Positions 7,681 to 14,742 of a DNA stretch of 26,367 nt are shown here, one piece after another. The stretch covers positions 1 through 26,367 of the forward strand of contig CAJUFO010000061.1 of the NCBI GenBank assembly GCA_910585615.1. The letters are read 5' to 3'. How positions within the stretch are numbered: position 1 is the first letter of the stretch; each line of letters begins with the position of its first letter. Under the pieces are notes generated by a model. The model saw nothing but the letters and a program-made list of their open reading frames with translations. It was not told the DNA's origin and did not search any database. The stretch is from an uncultured Acetatifactor sp. Its GTDB lineage: Bacteria; Bacillota; Clostridia; Lachnospirales; Lachnospiraceae. The position numbers and the translations under genes were made by a program.

Positions 7681-8130
7681 ATGGTAAAAGTGTATTTTGA
7701 GCTTGAGGACAGCGATATTATTTCTACCTCGAAATATTTCAATAATTCTTACACGGAAGAGTGGCTTGACCAGTGGGCCGAAAGGGTAATCAGGGAAATC
7801 GACGGTTCCGAATTCATCTCCGAGGGTATGGTAAAAAGCCCGGTGCTCGGGCCAATCACGATACGGGAAATCAGCAGCGGGGCGAAAGCGCTGATCACAA
7901 TGAATGCTGACGATTCCGTAATCAGCAATGCCAATAGCTGCGGAGATAACTGTGCCGCATTGTTAGCGGAGCTGAGCAGAAAAAAGGATTTTGCGATTTA
8001 CCTGGCATACCCGATGAATTTTGAGGGATTGGAATTTGACATGTGCATTGCACGCGATGGCGCAATCTGCCACAACGCAGAGGAGTTTGAGAGGGAGTAT
8101 CTGTTATGGAGACACAGCATGACATTTTAG
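7681..8130 (+). CDS. DUF4869-like protein of unknown function
   Basis: This is a soluble 149-residue protein that I recognise as resembling the DUF4869 family from its KYFNNSYTEEWL, VKSPVLGPITIREISSGAKALI, the short N-x-x-SCGDNCA block and the C-terminal CHNAEEFEREYL. No catalytic motif or membrane segment is apparent, and family function is unknown to me. The frame is open further upstream, but the ATG at 7681 is preceded by AAAAAAGGAG and a promoter, so this start is preferred. Its last 25 bases overlap the next gene. The cassette is on the opposite strand to its neighbours and is visibly AT-richer in codon choice, which suggests recent acquisition. It probably acts together with the P-loop protein. 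Confidence 0.75.
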   Translation: MVKVYFELEDSDIISTSKYFNNSYTEEWLDQWAERVIREIDGSEFISEGMVKSPVLGPITIREISSGAKALITMNADDSVISNANSCGDNCAALLAELSRKKDFAIYLAYPMNFEGLEFDMCIARDGAICHNAEEFEREYLLWRHSMTF

Positions 8131-9014
8131 TGCAGAACAAGAGGTCGGTTCAATTCAGGTTTACAATCAATAGAAAGTTTACGGTCATAAGGGGGGACAG
8201 CGCAACCGGAAAGACCACGTTGTTTCAGATGGTCAGCGATGCCAACATGTCCAGGGGCACAGGTGTGGCTGTGTCATGCGACGCCCCCGTGATTGCTCTG
8301 TATGAGACGGGATATCAGTATGAATTAAGTAATGAGAAGGGCAGAATCTACATTATCGATGAGGATTTTGCAAAGCTGAAAACGAAGGAATTTGCATCAT
8401 TGGTTCTACGGTCGGATAATTGTTTCATCTTTATCACCAGAGAGTCCCTTCCGGCGATTCCATACAGCTACAAGGAAATCTACAAAATAAAGACATCAGG
8501 AAAGTTCCATACACTGGAGCGAATTTATCCTGACTTTGACGAGCTTATCGAAAAAGATGTGATGGTGACGGAAGATGAGGATGCAGGGCTTACGTATTAC
8601 CAATATTACTTTGGCGATAAAGTAGTGACGAGCCACGGAAATAGCAATCTGTCGAAATTTGGTTCATGCGAAAGTCTGCTAATCGGCGATGGAAGCGCGA
8701 TTGGTGCCTATATCCAGGATTTAGCGATAACGAAATCCGAGCTGTATCTGCCGGAATCTTTTGAGTGGAAATTATTGAATAATGGAATGTTCGCGAATGA
8801 TGAAACGATAAGGGAATTGATAGAGCACCCTGAAAGGATGGTCGATACCAGTCAGGTCAGCACGGAAAGATACTGTGCCAATCTGCTTGCTGACAGGACA
8901 GCCAATACTCCGGCGCAGTACAGCAAGTCGAAGCTAAATGAATGTTATATAAAGCCATGCTGTTGTAAAGGCACGAAATGTGAATTTTTTACACGGGATA
9001 AAAAGCAAAAATAA
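8106..9014 (+). CDS. Compact P-loop NTPase with cysteine-rich C-terminus
   Basis: The 302-residue soluble protein has a clear Walker A motif, GDSATGKTT (residues 30-38), right at the N-terminus. A Walker B-like IYIIDED (81-87; D85/E86) follows only about 45 residues later, and then FIFITRES (107-114), which looks like the next core strand. I see no ABC signature, arginine finger or helicase motif. The last 25 residues contain C280, C285, C286, C287 and C292, a likely metal or disulfide site. The ATG overlaps the DUF4869-like gene by 25 bases and has an AGGGAG site inside it, so the pair is translationally linked. A two-way terminator follows. Function unknown; a defence, toxin-regulating or mobile-island role is possible but unproven. 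Codon use is AT-rich like its partner. Confidence 0.75.
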   Translation: METQHDILVQNKRSVQFRFTINRKFTVIRGDSATGKTTLFQMVSDANMSRGTGVAVSCDAPVIALYETGYQYELSNEKGRIYIIDEDFAKLKTKEFASLVLRSDNCFIFITRESLPAIPYSYKEIYKIKTSGKFHTLERIYPDFDELIEKDVMVTEDEDAGLTYYQYYFGDKVVTSHGNSNLSKFGSCESLLIGDGSAIGAYIQDLAITKSELYLPESFEWKLLNNGMFANDETIRELIEHPERMVDTSQVSTERYCANLLADRTANTPAQYSKSKLNECYIKPCCCKGTKCEFFTRDKKQK

Positions 9015-9038
9015 TCTATAAAATCCGCTTTTTTCATA

Positions 9039-9088
9039 AAAAGACTGCCGCGCCAGCGTTTCTAACGTCTGTGCGGCAGTCCTTCTTT
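9039..9088. terminator. Two-way terminator between the P-loop gene and pckA
   Basis: A perfect 9-bp stem (9043-9051 with 9073-9081) encloses a second small stem. A run of A lies before it and a T-rich run after it, so it can stop transcripts from both converging genes. Confidence 0.85.
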
Positions 9089-9106
9089 TACATTTTTAAC
9101 AGTTCC

Positions 9107-10804
9107 TTACAGGCTTGCAGCCTCGTCCACGATCTTCTTCAGAGCGGCCAGAGCCTCGTCAGGCAGCTTGTCGTAGCCTTCCTTCTTGGTAGCGAAGCCT
9201 TCCACAGCGTCCACACGGTTCTGCATGGCGCCCTGCAGGGCCTTCACATACTCCTTGTCGCCAAGGTCGGGCGTGAAGCCTTCCCAATCCATAATCTCGA
9301 TATCCCCGAAAGGCCCCCACTGCTTGAAGCTGGCCTTCTTCTCCACGATGGACTCCAGGATGCCGAGGGTATCGGCGGGCTTCACCTTCTTGCCCATGAA
9401 GTCGCCGGTGTTGATGATGTAGCAGTCTACGTTCTTCTCCTCAACCAGCTTCTTGAACTTCTCGTAGTCGTTCACCAGAGGATAGGTCCTGAAGGGGTTG
9501 GCATAGGGAACGATGCGCAGGGCGTTCATGTCCGTGCCTGCAGCCACGCGCTCTGCGGTGGATGTCTTGGTGGCCAAAGTAGCGCCCATGACGGATGCCA
9601 GCGCAGCGCCCTTGAGCTTCACTACGGGCGGGATGGTGGGATCCTTCATGATCCAGAAGATGGCGTTCACGGGAGCGTCGATCTTGTCCACGCGGTTGGG
9701 GCTCCAGAGCTTGGACTTGATGGCGCGGCCGTTGCCGTTCCGGATGTCCTCGGTGACCAGCTGCACCTTGCCGTCCTCGTCCAGGGTAGCGGAGCAGTTC
9801 TGGGCGGTGAGCAGGAAGGTGTTGTCAGGGCAGCCTGTGGGATAATCGGCCGTCTTGTCGAAGTAGGTAGGCTCCAGGGCTACGGAAGAGCAGGTGTCGG
9901 TGTTGATGATGAAAGCATCGTCATGCAGCACCTTAATCTCGTACTTGCCGCCGTGCTTCGCATGGGTCAGGGTGGACTTGCCGGATCCTGACAGGCCGTA
10001 TACGGAAGCAACGAACTTGCTGCCGTCAGCCAGCAGATACTCCTTCTGTCCGCCGTGGCAGGAAGCGTAGCCGTTCCTGTTGGCCAGGGCCCAGGCCATG
10101 GTCAATGTGCCCTTCTTGTGCTCGCCGAAGTACTTCATGCCCAGGATAGCGGCACAGTTCTGGTTGGTGTCGAAGTAGCACAGGGTCAGGTCGTCGCTCA
10201 AGCAGCTGTAGTCCACGTCGGGGCTGGGGGTAGGTGCCCACTGGGGATCGGAGAAGATATAGATATCCGGCTCCTTGCCGCCGCCGATGGGCTGGGACTC
10301 CTTGTACATGGCAACGTACTTGTCGGACATGTACTGGAAGTTCAGCATCCAGTTGTAGAGCAGGTTCTCCTCCCCTTCCGGAATCAACAGATGGGCCTTC
10401 GCCATGAACTCGGGATCCAGTCCGATGTAGCACTCCGCATGGTACAGGGTCTTCCAGCGGGTCTTGTAGATGGCGTCCATGACCACCTTGTCGAGCTTCA
10501 CGGCATCCACGCCGGGCTCGCCCTTGATGCGGCGGGCCTGTGCATAACGGCCTGTCACGGCGCCGTCATTGAACAGCAGCACCTTCGCGTCTCTCTCCAG
10601 ACCGATCTCCTCTGCACGGTGTACCGGCATATCGGTAACGATGGTACCGGGAGAATTCTTTGCCATCTCATATGCTTCCTTCAGGGTGTTCACCTTTACT
10701 ACGTTGTTGCCGTAGAAAGCGCCCTCGATGATGGAACGTGTCTTGCTGAAACCGGGCTTGCCTGCCCCGATCTCAGAAATGGGGTAATACGCTTTTGTTG
10801 ACAT
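9107..10804 (-). CDS. pckA: Phosphoenolpyruvate carboxykinase (ATP)
   Basis: This cytoplasmic enzyme interconverts oxaloacetate and PEP with ATP/ADP; in fermenting anaerobes it often runs toward oxaloacetate. The 565-residue product carries the kinase P-loop GLSGSGKST (270-278), the metal-binding region around HDDAF (294-298), a substrate-binding TGRYAQARR-like stretch near 84-92 and the C-terminal RTYPLVNDYEKF / GDFMGKKV region. It is slightly longer than typical PckA (about 530-540) and the motifs are somewhat divergent (GSGKST instead of GTGKTT), as in a clostridial subgroup. The start is supported by an AAGGAGGA site 8 bases before the ATG and by a near-consensus promoter. It is monocistronic, with a terminator downstream shared with the converging cassette. 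Confidence 0.92.
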   Translation of the reverse strand: MSTKAYYPISEIGAGKPGFSKTRSIIEGAFYGNNVVKVNTLKEAYEMAKNSPGTIVTDMPVHRAEEIGLERDAKVLLFNDGAVTGRYAQARRIKGEPGVDAVKLDKVVMDAIYKTRWKTLYHAECYIGLDPEFMAKAHLLIPEGEENLLYNWMLNFQYMSDKYVAMYKESQPIGGGKEPDIYIFSDPQWAPTPSPDVDYSCLSDDLTLCYFDTNQNCAAILGMKYFGEHKKGTLTMAWALANRNGYASCHGGQKEYLLADGSKFVASVYGLSGSGKSTLTHAKHGGKYEIKVLHDDAFIINTDTCSSVALEPTYFDKTADYPTGCPDNTFLLTAQNCSATLDEDGKVQLVTEDIRNGNGRAIKSKLWSPNRVDKIDAPVNAIFWIMKDPTIPPVVKLKGAALASVMGATLATKTSTAERVAAGTDMNALRIVPYANPFRTYPLVNDYEKFKKLVEEKNVDCYIINTGDFMGKKVKPADTLGILESIVEKKASFKQWGPFGDIEIMDWEGFTPDLGDKEYVKALQGAMQNRVDAVEGFATKKEGYDKLPDEALAALKKIVDEAASL

Positions 10805-10838
10805 TGGTATCGTCCTCCTTAAAATGGTATTTCCTACT

Positions 10839-10857
10839 CTCCCGGCAGAGCCGGGAG
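10839..10857 (-). promoter_or_regulatory. Stem-loop in the pckA 5' leader
   Basis: A perfect GC-rich 8-bp hairpin with a 3-nt loop lies between the promoter and the ribosome site of pckA. It has no U run, so it is more likely an mRNA-stabilising or regulatory leader structure than a terminator. Confidence 0.5.
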
Positions 10858-10881
10858 GTGATTGGTTCCTTTATCCTTTTT

Positions 10882-10910
10882 ATTATCTCAAAACTGGTTT
10901 CAAAAGTCAA
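10882..10910 (-). promoter_or_regulatory. Strong pckA promoter
   Basis: TTGACT (10905-10910) and GATAAT (10882-10887) are separated by exactly 17 bases, upstream of a leader of about 70 bases. One of the best sigma-A promoters in the window. No clear terminator for the preceding pepP gene is seen between 10911 and 10957. Confidence 0.85.
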
Positions 10911-10957
10911 GAAAGCGAAGTATATTTTATAACGATTTAATAAACCTGTCCGCTTAT

Positions 10958-12778
10958 TCAGTTCTTCAGGAAGAATGTCCCGTCCGCCCGGGTCTCCCGC
11001 AGCAGCCATGCCTTCTCCTCATCGTCCATGTAGGGGGAGAGCTTCTCGTAGACCTCCCGCTGGTACTTGTACAGATAGGCCCTCTGGGTCTCGGTCATGT
11101 ACTTCTCGTCGATGGCCTCCATGTCGATGGGGACCCAGGTGAGGGTCTCGAAGTGCATGAACTGGCCGTACTCGTTCTTCACGTCATTCTTCGCCACCAT
11201 GACATTCTCGATTCGGATGCCGTGGCTGCCCTCCACATAGATGCCGGGCTCATTGGTGATGTCCATGCCCTCCTCGATCACAGCCTCCGGCCGCCCCTCC
11301 GCATACTGCCAGGAAAGCCCCTGCGGCCCCTCGTGCACGTTCAGGATATAGCCCACGCCGTGGCCGGTGCCGCACTTATAGTCCATGCCTATGTTCCACA
11401 CGGGCTGGCGGGCCAGGATGTCCAGGTTCCGTCCCGTGCAGCCGTGGAGCCATCTGGCATTGGTCATCTGCAGCATCCCTGCCGCCACCACGGTATAATG
11501 CTGCCTGATTTCATCGGAGACGGGCCCCAGAACGATCGTCCTTGTCACGTCCGTGGTAGCCCCCAGATACTGCCCGCCGGAGTCCACCAGGAACAGCCCC
11601 TCCGGCTTCAGAACGGCAAAGCTCTCCGGTGTGGCCTCGTAGTGCATCATGGCCGCGTTGGCCTTGTAGCCGCCGATGGTGGGGAAGGACAGCCCCAGGC
11701 ACTCGGGAATCTCCCTGCGGAACTCCTCCAGCTTGTCCGCGGCGGTGATCTCGGTAATCTCCATCTTTCCGATGTTCTTCTTCAGCCAGTAGATGAACCT
11801 GGTCAGGGCCAGGCTGTCCTTTAGGTACATTTTCTCCATGTTGGCCAGCTCCACGGGATTCTTGATGGCTTTCATGAGCTCCGTGGGGTTCTTCTTCTCC
11901 ACCGGCTTCTGCTTCTGGGCCAGGGTCTTGTACAGTGCATAGCTGCAGTGGCGCACGTCCACCAAGGTCTTGCCCTTCGGGGAAAGGCCTCGCAGGAATT
12001 CCACTACATCTTCGTAATCTTCTACCTCTATGCCCTTTTTGTCCAGATATGCCCTCACCCCGTCGTCCAGCACGCTTTTCTGGATGAACAGCACGCTGCG
12101 CTCCTTCGTCAGATAGCCGTAGGACATGGCCACGGGATTGCACTCCACGTCGCAGCCCCTGATATTGAAGAGCCACATCAGGTCGTCCAGCTTGGTCAGG
12201 AGGAATGCGTCCGCGTTTTCCTTCTCCAGCTTCTCCATCACGTCGCCGCGCTTCTCCTCGAAGCTCCTGCCTGCCACCTGCTCGTCCAGAACGGTGACCT
12301 TGCCCGCCGGGAACGCCGGCCTGTCCGTCCAGATGTCCTCGGCCAGATCCTTTGCGTAGGCGATGGAAATCTGCTTGTCGGCCAGCTTCTCCTCGTATTC
12401 TTTGCCTGTCTGGGCTGAAATCACTCTGCCGTCGAAGCCCAGGGTCTGGCTCTTCTGCATGTTCTTCTGCAGGAATTCCGTGATGGTGGGGACGCCCTCC
12501 TCACGCATGCGGAACAGCTCTACCGTGGTGCCAGATAACTCCCGCTCCGCCTGGATGAAGTACCGTCCGTCCGTCCAAAGGCCCGCGCCCTCCTGCCACA
12601 CCACCAGAGTGCCGTTGGAGCCTGTGAAACCGCAGAAGTACTCCCTCACCTTGAAATAGTCGTTCACGTACTCGGAATTGTGGAAGTCCGCCGTGGGAAT
12701 CATGTAGTAGTCGATTCCCGCCTCCTTCATCGCTTTCCGCAGGGCAGCCAATCTGCCCTGGATGACTGTGTTCTCCAT
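10958..12778 (-). CDS. pepP: Xaa-Pro aminopeptidase, M24B family
   Basis: This cytoplasmic metallopeptidase cleaves the N-terminal residue from peptides with proline in second position. The 606-residue protein has the three-domain layout of the long (eukaryote-like) aminopeptidase P group: two N-terminal creatinase-like domains (about 5-150 and 160-310) and a C-terminal pita-bread domain (about 315-540), followed by a short M24 C-terminal region. All five metal ligands are visible: D399 in LVDSGGQY, D410 in TTDVTRT, H473 in GTGHGVG, E510 in ITNEPGIY and E524 in IRIENV. The ATG has an AAAGGCGG site. A 102-bp palindromic element lies about 75 bases upstream, so its promoter may overlap or lie between the two. 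No terminator is obvious before the pckA promoter. Confidence 0.93.
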   Translation of the reverse strand: MENTVIQGRLAALRKAMKEAGIDYYMIPTADFHNSEYVNDYFKVREYFCGFTGSNGTLVVWQEGAGLWTDGRYFIQAERELSGTTVELFRMREEGVPTITEFLQKNMQKSQTLGFDGRVISAQTGKEYEEKLADKQISIAYAKDLAEDIWTDRPAFPAGKVTVLDEQVAGRSFEEKRGDVMEKLEKENADAFLLTKLDDLMWLFNIRGCDVECNPVAMSYGYLTKERSVLFIQKSVLDDGVRAYLDKKGIEVEDYEDVVEFLRGLSPKGKTLVDVRHCSYALYKTLAQKQKPVEKKNPTELMKAIKNPVELANMEKMYLKDSLALTRFIYWLKKNIGKMEITEITAADKLEEFRREIPECLGLSFPTIGGYKANAAMMHYEATPESFAVLKPEGLFLVDSGGQYLGATTDVTRTIVLGPVSDEIRQHYTVVAAGMLQMTNARWLHGCTGRNLDILARQPVWNIGMDYKCGTGHGVGYILNVHEGPQGLSWQYAEGRPEAVIEEGMDITNEPGIYVEGSHGIRIENVMVAKNDVKNEYGQFMHFETLTWVPIDMEAIDEKYMTETQRAYLYKYQREVYEKLSPYMDDEEKAWLLRETRADGTFFLKN

Positions 12779-12851
12779 GTCTTTTTACCGCCTTTCTTTA
12801 TCCTGTTTCTCTTCATTCCGGTCGAAAACAAACCTGTGTAACTACCATGAT

Positions 12852-12953
12852 TATACTGCATAACGCTGAATGCCGCCTAATGTAATCATGCGAATGAACC
12901 AGTCAGCGTTATGCAGTCTGGTTTCACGGCAAGTGAAATCGTTAAGCAGTATA
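12852..12953 (+). repeat. 102-bp palindromic element, copy 1 (MITE-like)
   Basis: The ends are TATACTGC and GCAGTATA. A perfect 15-bp stem pairs 12855-12869 with 12903-12917, a smaller hairpin pairs 12922-12927 with 12933-12938, and the far right end can instead pair with the left end, giving two alternative folds. It is 95 of 102 bases identical to copy 2. It lies between the deoC 3' end and the pepP 5' end. The TA at each edge fits a Tc1/mariner-IS630 type target duplication. No coding capacity. The following 12954-13058 stretch shows nothing I can name. Confidence 0.85.
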
Positions 12954-13058
12954 AATCGAGTATGCCAGGCAGAATCACTGCGGCTTTCAGCGACGCATTG
13001 CCTGCCAGCCTGAATCCTTCCCGAATCGGCATCGCCGCTATCTACCTGCCTCGTTGCC

Positions 13059-13721
13059 TCATTCCGCATGTTCTTTCTGTCGGTACAGGCCTACAGCCCT
13101 GGAGGTGCCTACCCGGTCGCAGCCCAGTCGGAGGAACATCTCCAGATCCTCCAGGGTGGAGACGCCGCCTGCCGCTTTGATTTTCACATCGGGGCCGATA
13201 TGCTTTCTGAACAGCTCCACGTCCTCCTTTGCGGCCCCGCCTGTGCCGAAGCCAGTGGATGTCTTGATGTAGTCCGCCCCGGCGTTGGTGACGGCTCTGC
13301 ACAGGGCAATCTTCTCTTCTTCCGTAAGGTAGCAGGTCTCTATGATGACCTTCAGCACATGCTCCCCGCAGGCCTCTTTCAGAGTGCGGATTTCCGTCTC
13401 TACCTTATCGAAATCCCCATTCTTCACATCGCCGATATTGACCACCATGTCGATTTCGCCGCAGCCTTCTTCCAGGGCCTTGCGGGTCTCCGCCAGCTTG
13501 GCTTCCGTGACGCTGTAGCCCAGCGGGAATCCTACTACCGTGCAGATATTGATTTGCTCTCCGTAGGTCTCATGGATCCGCTTCACATAGGAGGGCGGCA
13601 CGCATACGCTGGCCGTGTGGTACTTCACCGCCTCGTCGCAGAGCTTCCTGATGTCCTCCCAGGTGGCGAAGGCCTTCAGCTGTGTGTGGTCAACTTTGCC
13701 CAGCATTTCTTCTATCGTCAT
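13059..13721 (-). CDS. deoC: Deoxyribose-phosphate aldolase
   Basis: This class I aldolase splits 2-deoxyribose 5-phosphate into glyceraldehyde 3-phosphate and acetaldehyde, the last step of deoxynucleoside breakdown. The 220-residue protein is full length. It has the proton-relay D91 in GEIDMVVNIG, the Schiff-base K153 in ADYIKTSTGF and K182 in VKIKAAGGV. The ATG is preceded by a strong GGAGG site. The usual partners deoA, deoB or a nucleoside transporter are absent; instead the gene stands alone between two nearly identical direct copies of the 102-bp element. Copy 2 ends only a few bases before the ribosome site, so any promoter must lie within or beyond that element. Confidence 0.96.
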   Translation of the reverse strand: MTIEEMLGKVDHTQLKAFATWEDIRKLCDEAVKYHTASVCVPPSYVKRIHETYGEQINICTVVGFPLGYSVTEAKLAETRKALEEGCGEIDMVVNIGDVKNGDFDKVETEIRTLKEACGEHVLKVIIETCYLTEEEKIALCRAVTNAGADYIKTSTGFGTGGAAKEDVELFRKHIGPDVKIKAAGGVSTLEDLEMFLRLGCDRVGTSRAVGLYRQKEHAE

Positions 13722-13736
13722 TTCGTTCCTCCAAAA

Positions 13737-13838
13737 TATACTGCATAACGCTGAATACTGCCTAATGCGATCATGCGATTGAACCGGTCAGCGTTATGCA
13801 GTCTGATTTCACGGCAAGTGAAATCGTTAAGCAGTATA
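13737..13838 (+). repeat. 102-bp palindromic element, copy 2 (MITE-like)
   Basis: Same length and orientation as copy 1, with seven substitutions. The 15-bp stem pairs 13740-13754 with 13788-13802 perfectly. It fills almost the whole gap between the LysM gene stop (13849) and the deoC ribosome site, and so may act as terminator, leader or both. Confidence 0.85.
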
Positions 13839-13848
13839 GATTCCTGTA

Positions 13849-14619
13849 TTATTGATATGTAATCAGCAGTTCTGTCCCTGTCCGGACCAGATTCGGATCG
13901 TGCCCTATGGCATCCCTGTTTTCCTCATAGAGAATTGTCCAGTCCGATCCCCTGCCAAGCTTCTCTTCGGCAATGTCCCACAGGCAGTCGCCGTCCTGCA
14001 CGATATAGCGCTCCGGTGGGTCAGCCTCTCCCTGCTCCGCCTCTTCCATCCTGCGGCGTTTCAGCAAATCCGCCAGAGCATCGGCCCATTCCGCCAGTTC
14101 AGGATGGTTTTCAAGAACTTCAAGATACCGTCTCTCCACGTCCACCATCCTGCCCATGTACTCATCCGTCCAGGCGACCTGCGTGACCTCATCCTCCAGA
14201 GCCGCGGATTCCGAGCCGGTGCAATCCTCCCATCCGTTTTTTCCCTTGCAGAGCACATAGGTCGTGGCCCCCGGTATGGCGGCCTCCATGTCTTCCACGG
14301 CCATATCGTATTCCACCCAGACCAGCCAGCAGTCACCTGTCTCAAGATGATAAGCATCCGTCCGAATGATATCATACCGCTCCAAGCCGCATTCCTTTGC
14401 CCATTTCCCCAATGTCTTTTCCGCATAAGGGTTTTCCATGGCAATCAGAGTCCCGGCCCGCTCCCAGTCCCCCTCCGAGCACGCCTCATAATATTCTCTG
14501 AGCAGATTTTCCACTTCCGTCCGCTCCTGTTCATACCGATCCTGCGCCAAAGCGGGCTGATTGGGAGCCGTCAGGCCCAACAGAAACGCACAGCCTAAAA
14601 ACAGGCATCTTTTCTTCAC
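13849..14619 (-). CDS. Secreted LysM-domain protein
   Basis: This is probably an exported wall-binding protein. The 256-residue product starts with a signal peptide (basic MKKR, hydrophobic core to about 17, likely cut after ALA at 25). It has a helical, acidic middle of unknown type (about 30-195) that might be NTF2-like near the N-terminus, and a C-terminal LysM domain (about 204-254: YIVQDGDCLWDIAEEKLG ... LVRTGTELLI) that binds peptidoglycan. No catalytic wall-hydrolase motif is visible. The start is GTG with an AGGAGG site 5 bases upstream; that site lies between the gene and element copy 4. The gene follows thrC by 42 bases and may be read from it. Confidence 0.82.
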   Translation of the reverse strand: MKKRCLFLGCAFLLGLTAPNQPALAQDRYEQERTEVENLLREYYEACSEGDWERAGTLIAMENPYAEKTLGKWAKECGLERYDIIRTDAYHLETGDCWLVWVEYDMAVEDMEAAIPGATTYVLCKGKNGWEDCTGSESAALEDEVTQVAWTDEYMGRMVDVERRYLEVLENHPELAEWADALADLLKRRRMEEAEQGEADPPERYIVQDGDCLWDIAEEKLGRGSDWTILYEENRDAIGHDPNLVRTGTELLITYQ

Positions 14620-14640
14620 CGTTGCCTCCTGACTTCCGAT

Positions 14641-14742
14641 TATACCGCAGACCGCCAGGATTTACAGCGGTGTCCCCGGGAAAGTACCTGGCTGGCGGTC
14701 TGCAGTCTGGGCGCACTGCAAATTCAACCGATGCGCAGTATA
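14641..14742 (+). repeat. 102-bp palindromic element, copy 4, overlapping thrC
   Basis: It is exactly 102 bp, with TATACCGC and GCAGTATA ends and a conserved TGCAGTCTGG at the same offset as in copies 1 and 2. Its main stem arms (14647-14658 with 14692-14703) differ in sequence from copies 1 and 2 yet pair perfectly. It covers the last 26 codons and the stop of thrC and ends just before the ribosome site of the LysM gene. Confidence 0.75.
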
